A stretch of 13,970 nucleotides of DNA from Planctomycetota bacterium. GTDB taxonomy: Bacteria; Planctomycetota; Phycisphaerae; Phycisphaerales; UBA1924. Of this stretch, positions 6,556 to 13,341 are shown in pieces. Location: NCBI GenBank assembly GCA_023434205.1, contig JAEYTB010000060.1:1-13970 (forward strand), given 5' to 3'. Under the pieces are notes generated by a model. That model was not told the DNA's origin. It was given only the letters and a program-made list of their open reading frames with translations, and searched no databases. Position numbers and translations under genes: made by a program. The number at the start of each line of letters is the position of its first letter. Position 1 is the stretch's first letter.

Positions 6556-7302
6556 TTAGACCTCCACCAGGGCGAAGGGCCGCTGGTGGGTCTTCATCAT
6601 CAGCTCCATCGCAACGTTGTAGACCGGGACGCCCTTGGGGGTGCTGCCCCGCGGCGTGCCCCGGTGGGCGTGGCCGTGGAACGCGGCGACCACGTTGAAA
6701 CGGTCGATGGTTTCGGCGAGGCGCGAGCAGCCGAGGAACGGGAGGATTTCGGGGGGCTCTCCCGCGGCGGTCTCGGCGACGGGCGCGTAGTGCATGATCA
6801 CGATCATGCGCGGGGTGTCGAGCCGCTGCATGGCGTGCTCGAGGGCGAGGGACTCCTTGACGGCCTCGCTCACAAAGAGCTTGGTGGCGTCCTCGCCGAA
6901 GGAGGAGAGCATGTGGGAGGCGAAGCCCCCGCCGAAGCCTTTGACGCCGGCAAAGCCGACATCGCCGAGCTGGAAGGTCTCGTCCTCATCGAGGAAGACG
7001 ACGTTGGCCTTGCGCAGGGCGGTGCGGACGTCGTCGGCACGGCCGGAGTGGTAGTCGTGGTTGCCCAGCACGGCGAGCACGGGGATGCGGAGGCTGGCGA
7101 GGTCGGACGCGAGGTGCTGGGCCTCTTCGGGGACGCCGATGTTGGTGAGGTCGCCGCACAGGACGAGGAGGTCGGCGTTGTGCGCGATGTCGGTGAACAG
7201 GCCGCGGTTCTCGGTGTGGCGGTCCTTGTGGACGTGCAGGTCGGCCATGGCGGCGATGCGGAGCGGGCGCTGGCCGGGCTGGGCGGCGGGGGCGTCGGTC
7301 AC
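6556..7302 (-). CDS. Calcineurin-like metallophosphoesterase, cytoplasmic
   Basis: 248 residues from a GTG at 7302. The GTG overlaps the TGA of the preceding gene (GTGA, 4 nt), which is why this start was chosen over the much longer open frame upstream. All metal-ligand blocks of the family are present: D21-L-H23, GDLTN (50-54), GNHD (80-83), MHYAP and GHAH in AFHGHAHRG. There is no signal peptide. The fold hydrolyses phosphomonoesters, phosphodiesters or nucleotides; the substrate cannot be read from sequence. The length is typical for stand-alone Icc/YfcE-like enzymes. Tight coupling to the nucleotidyltransferase at 7299-8051 suggests the two act on linked substrates, perhaps with one reversing the other's nucleotidyl or phosphoryl transfer. 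That is inference. Confidence 0.9.
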   Translation of the reverse strand: MTDAPAAQPGQRPLRIAAMADLHVHKDRHTENRGLFTDIAHNADLLVLCGDLTNIGVPEEAQHLASDLASLRIPVLAVLGNHDYHSGRADDVRTALRKANVVFLDEDETFQLGDVGFAGVKGFGGGFASHMLSSFGEDATKLFVSEAVKESLALEHAMQRLDTPRMIVIMHYAPVAETAAGEPPEILPFLGCSRLAETIDRFNVVAAFHGHAHRGTPRGSTPKGVPVYNVAMELMMKTHQRPFALVEV

Positions 7303-8051
7303 GTGCGGTGGTCTCCGATCAGGTCGGCGTAGCCCCAGCGGGCGACGTCGGTCTTGTAGTCCTCGCGGGAGAAGATGCGTCCGCGGCAGGCCCGCTTGAC
7401 GGAGTCGGGGAGCTGCCGCTGGGCGTCGAGGCGGGCCAGCAGTTCGTCGAGCAGCCAGTTGGGCACCACGTGGCGCAGGCTCGGGTACACGAAGCGGAAG
7501 AGCAGCAGGTGGACGAGCAGCACCTCCCAGTACTGGTTCATGTGGCTGAGCAGCCGGCGCCAGTTGATGTGGCTGTGCTGCTTCATGATCACGTGGGCCA
7601 CGTCGTTGCCGTCGTAGCGGGCGCGGTCCATGATGAGGGCCTTGCTCCAGATCAGCTCTGTGGGCGGGAGCAGCCGGACCTGGATCCCCAGCACCGTGCC
7701 CCGGCAGACCTGGCTGAACCAGTGGTCGTTCACCGGGGCCACGGCGTTGGCGGAGGAAAAGATCACGTCGCAGAAGTAGCGGCCGCGCCGGATCTTCGCG
7801 ATCCAGCGCTCGTCCTCGACGATCACGTCGTACCCCGCGCCGCGGCAGAAGTTCAGCAGCTTGGGGAAGTCCCCGGCGCGGCAGAAGATGTCGATGTCCT
7901 TCGTCGCCCGGTCCACCTGGGTGTACGCGATCACCGCCCAGCCCCCGCCCACCAGGAAGGGCACGCGCGAGTCGCACAGCGTCGACAGCACGTCGGCGTA
8001 GAACACGTTCGCGCTGTCCGGCGGCTGGTTTGATCGTCGCCTGGCGGGCAT
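7299..8051 (-). CDS. Nucleotidyltransferase-fold protein (Pol beta superfamily)
   Basis: 250 residues from the ATG at 8051, which follows GGAGGAGG by 4 nt; an ATG 69 nt upstream lacks a comparable site. The N-terminal half has the nucleotidyltransferase signature: GGGWAVIAY (35-43), then RATKDIDIF with Asp52 and Asp54, and a third acidic residue in YFCDVIF (Asp94). These three carboxylates would bind the catalytic metals. The C-terminal half is helical with a hydrophobic, Trp/His-rich stretch (HINWRRLLSHMNQYWEVLLVHLLLF). Members of this superfamily add nucleotides to RNA, proteins or small molecules; AbiEii-type toxins and aminoglycoside transferases are examples. This one cannot be assigned to a substrate. 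It is translationally coupled to the metallophosphoesterase (4-nt GTGA overlap) and divergent from a methyltransferase. Confidence 0.85.
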   Translation of the reverse strand: MPARRRSNQPPDSANVFYADVLSTLCDSRVPFLVGGGWAVIAYTQVDRATKDIDIFCRAGDFPKLLNFCRGAGYDVIVEDERWIAKIRRGRYFCDVIFSSANAVAPVNDHWFSQVCRGTVLGIQVRLLPPTELIWSKALIMDRARYDGNDVAHVIMKQHSHINWRRLLSHMNQYWEVLLVHLLLFRFVYPSLRHVVPNWLLDELLARLDAQRQLPDSVKRACRGRIFSREDYKTDVARWGYADLIGDHRT

Positions 8052-8115
8052 CACTCCTCCTCCCGCGGCGGGCGCGCAGGTAGTGGGATGGTGGCGGGGC
8101 GGTATGAGAGGACCG

Positions 8116-8150
8116 TTCACCGGGCGTGCATGCGCGCTGAGCGGTAAGCT
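8116..8150 (+). promoter_or_regulatory. Possible promoter region of the methyltransferase gene
   Basis: TTCACCGGGCGTGCAT (8116-8131) matches CTCACCGGCGGTGCAT (10916-10931) at 14 of 16 positions; both lie 70-100 nt upstream of a plus-strand start. GGTAAGCT (8143-8150) resembles the GGTAGACT element seen elsewhere. A promoter is plausible, but the spacing between the two parts does not fit a classic -35/-10 pair. Confidence 0.3.
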
Positions 8151-8203
8151 GGTGCGACGCCCGGGGCTGGTCCGGGGGCGGCGCGCCCGCGGGAGGTGAT
8201 CCG

Positions 8204-9016
8204 GTGAGCCTGGACCGTTTCGAGTGCTACGAGCTGTGCGTGCAGTCGCCCAGGCACGTGGTCTCGATGCTCCGCGCCGTTCACGGGGGCGAGCCCATGG
8301 TGCTGCGGGAGGACTTCTGCGGCTCCGCGGCGGTGGCGCGCCGGTGGGCGATGGAGGGCATGACCCGGCGCGACGGCTCGCGCGCGGTGTGTACGGACCT
8401 GGACCGGGCGGCGCTGGACCGTGCCGCGGGCTGGGCGGAAGAGGGGCGTGTGACCGACCGCCTCTCGCTGCGGTGTGCGGACTCGATCACGGGCGGGGAT
8501 GAGGACCCGGCGGACATCGTGTTCGTGGGGAACTTTTCGGTCGGGTACTGCCACACGCGCGGCGAACTGGTGGCGTACCTGCGGCGGTCGCTGGCGCGGC
8601 TGCGGCGCGGGGGCGGCGAGGGCGTGTTCGTGTGCGACACCTACGGCGGAGAGGGACAGTGGACGCTGGGAAGCCTGGAGCGCACGCACATGGGGGCGGG
8701 GCGCGAGGTGATCAAGTACCTGTGGCAGCACGAGGAGGCGGACCCGACTACGGCGATGGTGACCAACTCCATCTCGTTCCGGGTGATCGAGGAGGGCGAG
8801 GTGGTCGCCGACCTGCCCCGCGCCTTCGTCTACCGCTGGCGGCTGTGGTCGATCGCCGAGCTGCGCGACGCGATGCTGGAGGCGGGCTTCGTGTCCACGG
8901 CGGTGTACAAGGACCTGAACCCGTCGCCGGGTGAGCCGGCGACGCCCGTCGAGCCCTCGGCGTTGGGAGAAAACTGGATCGTGATGGTGGCGGGGCGCTC
9001 CGGCGAGTGTGGCTAA
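8204..9016 (+). CDS. Class I SAM-dependent methyltransferase
   Basis: 270 residues from a GTG at 8204, preceded by a near-perfect GGAGGTGA 4 nt upstream. The SAM-binding motif I is the variant LREDFCGSA (34-42). It is followed by an acidic strand end, CTDLD (63-67), for the ribose, ADIVFVGNFSVGYCHTRGEL (103-121) as the motif IV region, and GGGEGVFVCDTYGG (136-149). The LREDFCG.A form marks a family of stand-alone bacterial methyltransferases whose substrate I do not know. It is probably cytoplasmic. The gene diverges from the nucleotidyltransferase/phosphoesterase pair with 152 nt between the starts, so a shared control region is possible. Its TAA stop overlaps the TAG stop of the convergent dockerin gene by 3 nt within 9013-9016. 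Confidence 0.88.
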   Translation: MSLDRFECYELCVQSPRHVVSMLRAVHGGEPMVLREDFCGSAAVARRWAMEGMTRRDGSRAVCTDLDRAALDRAAGWAEEGRVTDRLSLRCADSITGGDEDPADIVFVGNFSVGYCHTRGELVAYLRRSLARLRRGGGEGVFVCDTYGGEGQWTLGSLERTHMGAGREVIKYLWQHEEADPTTAMVTNSISFRVIEEGEVVADLPRAFVYRWRLWSIAELRDAMLEAGFVSTAVYKDLNPSPGEPATPVEPSALGENWIVMVAGRSGECG

Positions 9017-10779
9017 CAGGGCTGGCCGGAGAGCACACGGAAGAATGACTCGATGTCCGCGTCGGTGGCGCTGTCGCCGTCGCGGTTGAAGTCCGGTGAG
9101 CAGCCCTCGCAGCAATCGCCGGCGAGGCAGGCGAAGAAGGCCTCAATGTCGGCGTCGGTTGCGGTGTCGCCATCAAGGTCATAGTCGGCGCTGCAGCCCG
9201 CGGGCAGGGCGGCGGCGATCTCTTCCCACATCGCTTGCGCCACGCGGTCGGAGCCGGCGCGCGAGAGGTGGACATCGCCCGCGCCGGGCGTCAGGCGGGC
9301 CCCGGCGGGGATCGGCTGCGCGAACTGCACGCCGAACAGCTGCGTGGCGCTGTAGGACGTGAAGGTCCCGAGCTGCCCCGTCGTCCCGTCGGTGACGTAG
9401 AACGCGTCGTTGAGCCGGATGAAGTTTGCCGTGGACGCAATGGTGAGTGTGGTCGTTCCCGGCGCTGCAGCCTGGGTCACCGTGGTCTCCGCCTGGCGGA
9501 AGTACCACGCGGCGTCGAAGTCGACGCCCTTGATGCCCAGGATCTGGTTGAGGTTGATAAAGCCCCGGCGCGGCGCCTCCTGGCTGATCTCGTAGAGCCG
9601 GCGGGCCCGGTCGCGCCCGTAGGTGTCGGGCGGCAGGTCCAGCGAGTACATGCCCACCAGCAGGATGAAGGGGTCGCGGGCCCCGATGGAGTCCAGCGCC
9701 GCCTCGTACCGGGCGATGATCGTGCGCACGCGGCTGCTGAAGAGCTCGGTCGCGCCGTTGCCGTCCGCCTCGCCCGGGCCGATGTTGGAGCCGATGGTCA
9801 GCATGACCACGGGCGTGACGCCGGGGTCGGCAAAGCCCATCACGCGGAGGTTCTCGCGGATGGCAAGGTCGGAATAGCCGCGGTCGTCGCCCTGCGTGTT
9901 GACGTGGTCGAGCGCGTTCCAGCCGCCCTGCGCGATGGAGTGGACCTGCAGGCCAGGCGTCTGCGGGTCATAGAAGAGGATGCCGTTGGTGATGTACGTG
10001 CCCTGGTCCGCGGCGGGGCGGGGGAGCACATCAATGCGCAGGTCATCGACCGCGCGGTTGAAGTGCGGCGGCAGGGCTGCGCCGACGGGGAAGTCCGCCC
10101 CGGCCCAGCCGGAGCGGGTGTTGTCGAGCGGGGCCGAGGTCAGGTCGCCCAAGTGGATGGCCGCGCCGGTCTCGTTGTAAAGGCTGATGACGACATCGTT
10201 CATGCCGACCATCGCCGGGTGGGTGTAGACGATGTTCCGCGCGTGCAGGCCGGGCCGCTGGAGGAGCGCGCGCGAGACGGGGCTCGCGCCCTGCCACGCC
10301 GAGTTGTAGAGCCGGAAGCTGGCGCGGGGCCGCCACCACTCTTCCCCCGAGCCGTTGAACTGCACGCGCACGCCGATCTCGCTCCCGAAGCCCTGCAGGC
10401 CGCCGGGCCACGGCGTGGCGGGGGTCATGCCGGTGTTGGATTCCGTCGCGTCGGGCCAGTCGTAGGTGGAAGCGCCCACGCCGCGTGAGGTCTGGTAGCC
10501 CCCGGGGACGTTCCCGGTGGTGGAGGCGTAGAGGCCGTGCCACGCGGCGGGCTGCCACTGGCGGGCGATGCCGACGACGATGGGGGAGTGTCCGGCCTGC
10601 CCCGGGTCGCCGCCGCTGTTGACGGAGATGCTGTCGCCGACAACGACCACACGGGTGTTCCCGTACACGATGGCGTGGGCGAGCTGCGGGGGGATCGCGG
10701 CGCGGGGCACGGGCTGGGCGTGCGCGCCGGCGGCCAGGGTGAGGCCGGTCAGCGCGTAGCAGTACCACCGTCGTTCCAT
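9013..10779 (-). CDS. Secreted SGNH-hydrolase-like protein with C-terminal GC-type dockerin repeats
   Basis: 588 residues from the ATG at 10779 (GGGAG 6 nt upstream). A signal peptide occupies residues 1-21 (cleavage AHA-Q). VVVGDSIS (46-52) carries the block I Ser50, LTIGSN (327-332) fits block III, and GDVHLS (501-506) supplies the Asp502/His504 pair of block V. Together these are the SGNH/GDSL esterase triad. A beta-rich stretch (about 430-500) is inserted just before block V. The tail holds two tandem Cys-bracketed units, DYDLDGDTATDADIEAFF (532-549) and DFNRDGDSATDADIESFF (563-580). Each has calcium-loop-like Asp spacing, as in the GC-type dockerin tails of Phycisphaerae. Likely role: an extracellular carbohydrate or polymer esterase held at the cell surface or in a complex by its dockerin. 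Substrate unknown. Confidence 0.87.
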   Translation of the reverse strand: MERRWYCYALTGLTLAAGAHAQPVPRAAIPPQLAHAIVYGNTRVVVVGDSISVNSGGDPGQAGHSPIVVGIARQWQPAAWHGLYASTTGNVPGGYQTSRGVGASTYDWPDATESNTGMTPATPWPGGLQGFGSEIGVRVQFNGSGEEWWRPRASFRLYNSAWQGASPVSRALLQRPGLHARNIVYTHPAMVGMNDVVISLYNETGAAIHLGDLTSAPLDNTRSGWAGADFPVGAALPPHFNRAVDDLRIDVLPRPAADQGTYITNGILFYDPQTPGLQVHSIAQGGWNALDHVNTQGDDRGYSDLAIRENLRVMGFADPGVTPVVMLTIGSNIGPGEADGNGATELFSSRVRTIIARYEAALDSIGARDPFILLVGMYSLDLPPDTYGRDRARRLYEISQEAPRRGFINLNQILGIKGVDFDAAWYFRQAETTVTQAAAPGTTTLTIASTANFIRLNDAFYVTDGTTGQLGTFTSYSATQLFGVQFAQPIPAGARLTPGAGDVHLSRAGSDRVAQAMWEEIAAALPAGCSADYDLDGDTATDADIEAFFACLAGDCCEGCSPDFNRDGDSATDADIESFFRVLSGQPC

Positions 10780-10799
10780 CGCGTGCTCCCTTGTCAGGC

Positions 10800-10809
10800 C
10801 GAACCTACC
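10800..10809 (-). promoter_or_regulatory. GGTAGGTTCG element before the dockerin gene
   Basis: GGTAGGTTCG on the minus strand matches GGTAGACTCG at 8 of 10 positions. It ends 20 nt before the ATG at 10779, the same distance as at the 12088 gene. TAGGTT would be the -10 hexamer. No clear -35 is seen. Confidence 0.4.
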
Positions 10810-11012
10810 CCGACAAAGCCGGCGCGGCCACCAACTTCGCGGGTTGAAGGCGTGTTTGATGCATTTGGGGGCTTTTTGGGCCGGCGGGGGCGGGGGAACG
10901 CGGCTTCAGGGGTGGCTCACCGGCGGTGCATGGCGCTGGGCTCTGCTCGGGCGGTTAGCGCCGGGAACCCCCAGGACAAAGGGTCGGGAGGGCCGGCACG
11001 GAGGGTTTAGTG
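10810..11012. other. Intergenic region between the dockerin gene and the small membrane-protein gene
   Basis: About 200 nt between divergent starts. It holds CTCACCGGCGGTGCAT (10916-10931), the partner of the element before the methyltransferase, and G-runs around 10867-10897. I see no further open frame with a ribosome binding site, and no RNA gene. Confidence 0.5.
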
Positions 11013-11123
11013 ATGGACATGATCCGCCGCGCCGGACGCGTCAAACCCGCACTGCTGCTGTGGGCCTTGGGCGTTCCCATCCCGATCGTGCTGCTCGTGC
11101 TGCTGTTCCGCGGCTGCGGCTGA
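11013..11123 (+). CDS. 36-residue single-pass membrane protein
   Basis: The ATG at 11013 is preceded by GGAGG with 8 nt spacing, a good ribosome binding site. The frame runs to TGA at 11121-11123. The peptide starts MDMIRRAGRVKPALLLWALG, continues with a hydrophobic stretch (VPIPIVLLVLLF) and ends RGCG. A basic N-terminus, then about 20 apolar residues broken by a PIP turn, then an Arg and a Cys suggest one bent transmembrane helix with the N-terminus inside. I do not recognise a named family. The stop is 5 nt from the stop of the convergent phosphoesterase. The ribosome binding site and the clear membrane segment argue for a real gene; the small size leaves doubt. Confidence 0.65.
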   Translation: MDMIRRAGRVKPALLLWALGVPIPIVLLVLLFRGCG

Positions 11124-11128
11124 CCCGG

Positions 11129-12088
11129 TCAGGTCGAGGCCTTCCAGCCGCAGGTCTGGTACTGGTGGGTGAAGGTGCCGTCGGGGTGCAGTTCGAAGAG
11201 GCCGTAGCCCTCATCGCACTCGGCGTGGCGGCCCTTCCACCAGCGGCCGGAAACCGCGCCGTCGCAGATATAGGTGACGCCGCAGTACTCGACGCGGTCG
11301 ACCTGGTGGATATGCCCGCTGACGCAGAGCTTGACGTTGGGGTGCTTCATGAAGAGCTTGCGGATGCGGTGCGCATCGCTGTGCATCAGCCCGCCGGAGA
11401 CGTACCAGTTGTCGGGGTCGTCTTTCTTCTTCGCGCTGTCGCTGTAGACGCACACAGCGAAGATCGGGATATGGGAGAAGACGGCGACGGGCGCGGCGCC
11501 CGCGGCTTTGAGGTCGGCCTCGAGCCACGCGAACTGCTCGTCGTCGAGGCGGCCGACATAGCCGTCGCCCTTGGGCTGCACGGAATCCAGCAGGATGATG
11601 TGCCAGCCCTGCTGGTCGAAGCTGGTGTAGGGGGTGGAGCGGGCGAACTGCTCGCACGCCCACGCCTTGCCGTAGCCGGGCTCGTCGCCGGTACACTTGC
11701 TCTTCTTCTTGTTCCAGCCCCAGATGTCGTGGTTGCCCAGCACGTGCCGCGCGGGGATGGAGTTGTCGCTCTTGAGGCAGGAGTTCCACAGGTCCCAGAG
11801 CACCTGGCTGCGGTCGCGGCCCTGATCGAACGAGTCCATGATCTGGTCGCCGCCCGTGACGATCAGGTCCGGGCGGTCCTTGAGCCCGTTGACGTGCCGC
11901 AGGCAGGCCGACATGCCCTCGTTGGCGCGGAGCTCGGGCTGCACGTGGATGTCGGTCAGGTGCGCGATCCGGAGCGGCTTGCGGGCCGCTGCCGGGCGGG
12001 CCTGGACGGGTGAGCCGGGCAGGCAGAGCCCTGCGGCGGCGAACCCGGCGAGCTTCATGAGATCACGGCGAGAGGGCTGCTCGATCAT
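11129..12088 (-). CDS. Tat-exported calcineurin-like metallophosphoesterase
   Basis: 319 residues from the ATG at 12088 (GGAGG 8 nt upstream). The N-terminus is a twin-arginine signal: SRRDLMK (6-12) followed by a weakly hydrophobic stretch and cleavage near VQA-R. Export in folded form suits a metalloenzyme. Metal-ligand blocks are complete: D46-I-H48, GGD with Asp81, GNHD (118-121), SHIP with His206 and GHIH (258-261). A Lys-rich loop (WNKKKSKC, 125-132) and eight scattered Cys residues in the mature part are unusual features. The family includes CpdA-like cyclic nucleotide phosphodiesterases and purple-acid-type phosphatases; which substrate applies is unknown. The product would act in the periplasm, unlike its paralogue at 6556-7302. 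Confidence 0.92.
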   Translation of the reverse strand: MIEQPSRRDLMKLAGFAAAGLCLPGSPVQARPAAARKPLRIAHLTDIHVQPELRANEGMSACLRHVNGLKDRPDLIVTGGDQIMDSFDQGRDRSQVLWDLWNSCLKSDNSIPARHVLGNHDIWGWNKKKSKCTGDEPGYGKAWACEQFARSTPYTSFDQQGWHIILLDSVQPKGDGYVGRLDDEQFAWLEADLKAAGAAPVAVFSHIPIFAVCVYSDSAKKKDDPDNWYVSGGLMHSDAHRIRKLFMKHPNVKLCVSGHIHQVDRVEYCGVTYICDGAVSGRWWKGRHAECDEGYGLFELHPDGTFTHQYQTCGWKAST

Positions 12089-12108
12089 GGCTGGGGCCTC
12101 CAGTGCCC

Positions 12109-12118
12109 CGAGTCTACC
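12109..12118 (-). promoter_or_regulatory. GGTAGACTCG element before the Tat phosphoesterase gene
   Basis: The minus strand reads GGTAGACTCG, identical to 2771-2780, and ends 20 nt before the ATG at 12088. TAGACT is the likely -10 hexamer. CTCACCGG (12135-12128) lies upstream but too close for a standard -35. Confidence 0.45.
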
Positions 12119-12253
12119 GGGTCCGTGCCGGTGAGTGGACGTTCATAACCAACCTTTTACGGACCGCTCAGGGGTGATTTGGCGCACCGGTCAATGGTGA
12201 GGGGACCTCCGGGGGGCGAGGGCCCGATCGGGGAGAAACCAAGGAGCAACACC

Positions 12254-12475
12254 ATGACCGGGAACCAGAAGAACGAGGTGCGGAGGTCCACCATCCCGCC
12301 GCCGCAGGGCGAAGAGGCGGCGCGCCGGCAGCGCTCGCTGGCGGGGCACAAGGGCGGCGAAGTGTCATCGCAGGTTCAGCGCCGGGACAGCTTCGGCCAG
12401 TTCGCGGGGCGCAGCGAGGGCAAGCCGCCCGAGCGCGCCCAGGCCGCGCCCGGCGCGCCGGGGCGCGAGGGCTGA
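12254..12475 (+). CDS. Small hydrophilic protein with a KGG-like motif
   Basis: 73 residues from the ATG at 12254, with AAGGAG 7 nt upstream; an earlier in-frame ATG at 12179 has no such site. The protein is charged and disordered-looking, rich in Arg, Gln, Glu, Gly and Pro. The block RRQRSLAGHKGGEVSSQ (24-40) resembles the S.AG.KGG unit repeated in small stress proteins of the YciG/KGG type, but only one copy is present. If it belongs there it would be a stress-induced cytoplasmic protein. A terminator follows at 12498. The next plus-strand gene also encodes a basic low-complexity protein. Confidence 0.7.
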   Translation: MTGNQKNEVRRSTIPPPQGEEAARRQRSLAGHKGGEVSSQVQRRDSFGQFAGRSEGKPPERAQAAPGAPGREG

Positions 12476-12497
12476 GGCAGCGCCGGTGAGTGTGAGC

Positions 12498-12536
12498 AGC
12501 CGCGGTCGGCAGTGTTGCGGGCCGCGGCTTTTCTGT
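12498..12536 (+). terminator. Rho-independent terminator after the KGG-like gene
   Basis: AGCCGCGG (12498-12505) pairs with CCGCGGCT (12522-12529) over 8 bp with a 16-nt loop. It is followed by TTTCTGTC. It lies 22 nt past the stop at 12475. Confidence 0.65.
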
Positions 12537-12629
12537 CGCGCACGCGCCTGTATTTCAGGGCCCGTTCACCTGGGGCACACACGCGCGGGGCAGGGTGGTG
12601 GTCGCTCACCCGGAACCGGGGGGCTTCCC

Positions 12630-12641
12630 GTTGGGCCCAAC
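12630..12641. promoter_or_regulatory. 12-bp palindrome before the RS-tail gene
   Basis: GTTGGGCCCAAC is a perfect 12-bp palindrome ending 15 nt before the ATG at 12657, close to the ribosome binding site. It could be an operator or a small leader hairpin that partly occludes the start. A single copy only. Confidence 0.3.
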
Positions 12642-12656
12642 ACAAAGGAACACAGC

Positions 12657-13322
12657 ATGCCACGCGGCGACAAGTCGAGCTATTCGAGCAAGCAACGCAG
12701 ACAGGCCGAGCACATCGAAGAGGGCTACGAGGACCAGGGCGTCGGCGGCGATGAGGCCGAGCGCCGCGCCTGGGCCACCGTGAACAAGATCTACGGCGGC
12801 GGCAACCGCGGCGGGTCGGGCTCGGGCGACAGCGCCGGGCGGCGCACCAGCGGCGCCAAGCGCCGCGGCGGTTCGCGCGCTTCATCGCGGTCGTCGTCGC
12901 GGACTGGTTCGCGTACGGGTTCACGTTCTGGCTCGCGCGCTGGCACCTCCCGGTCAGCTTCTTCCCGTTCCGCCGGCTCTCGCAGCACGGCCCGCACGGG
13001 GACCGGCTCATCCTCATCGCGGCGCGGGTCTTCCAAGAGCAGCACCTCGCGGGGCACGTCGTCACGCGCCGGTTCGTCGCGCGGCGGGGGCTCGCGGGGC
13101 GGCTCATCGCGCACCGGCCAGCGCTCGGGCGGGCGCAGCGCCTCGGGCCGGGCCACGTCCTCCCGTTCCGGTTCCTCCCGCGCCGGGTCGCGGTCCGGGT
13201 CCGCCTCGCGCGGGCGCGGGTCGCGGAGTTCGGTGCGCAACACCTCGGCGCGGAGCGGGCGGTCGACCTCACGGTCGCGCGGGCGCACCTCCAGCCGCAC
13301 GAAGCGCAGCAGCCGCCGCTGA
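12657..13322 (+). CDS. Small basic protein: 'plasmid stabilization'-type N-terminus with a long Arg/Ser/Gly-rich tail
   Basis: 221 residues from the ATG at 12657 (AAGGA 7 nt upstream). Residues 1-50 (MPRGDKSSYSSKQRRQAEHI, then EEGYEDQGVGGDEAERRAWATVNK and a Gly-rich linker) match a small domain widely annotated in proteobacteria as 'plasmid stabilization protein'. That name has little experimental basis that I know of. Homologues I recall are short; here a tail from residue 61 to the end consists almost only of Ser, Arg, Gly, Thr and Ala (SRTGSRTGSRSGSRAG and similar). The tail is strongly positive and should be disordered, so binding to DNA, RNA or polyphosphate is a reasonable guess. It also looks like a substrate for Ser/Thr kinases. 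There is no signal peptide. The gene ends in a strong terminator at 13342. Confidence 0.85.
   Translation: MPRGDKSSYSSKQRRQAEHIEEGYEDQGVGGDEAERRAWATVNKIYGGGNRGGSGSGDSAGRRTSGAKRRGGSRASSRSSSRTGSRTGSRSGSRAGTSRSASSRSAGSRSTARTGTGSSSSRRGSSKSSTSRGTSSRAGSSRGGGSRGGSSRTGQRSGGRSASGRATSSRSGSSRAGSRSGSASRGRGSRSSVRNTSARSGRSTSRSRGRTSSRTKRSSRR
12837..13319 (+). repeat. Region coding for the SR/GS-rich repeat tail
   Basis: About 160 codons encode irregular repeats of SR, GSR, SSR and TSR. Serine is written with TCG, TCA, TCC, TCT and AGC, and arginine with CGC, CGG and CGT, all mixed. The DNA itself is therefore not a clean tandem repeat, which points to an old repeat kept for its protein composition and not to recent slippage. 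Confidence 0.8.
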
Positions 13323-13341
13323 GCCGTTCCGGCGCAGAGAC

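Noticed and set aside
7303..7977. N-terminal extension of the metallophosphoesterase frame (225 extra codons)
   Set aside because: It is an out-of-frame reading of the nucleotidyltransferase gene, Arg/Pro-rich. The GTG at 7302 with its 4-nt overlap is the sensible start.
9235..10488. Plus-strand open frame of 417 codons opposite the dockerin gene
   Set aside because: Ala/Val/Gly/Arg-rich shadow; all SGNH and dockerin motifs are on the minus strand.
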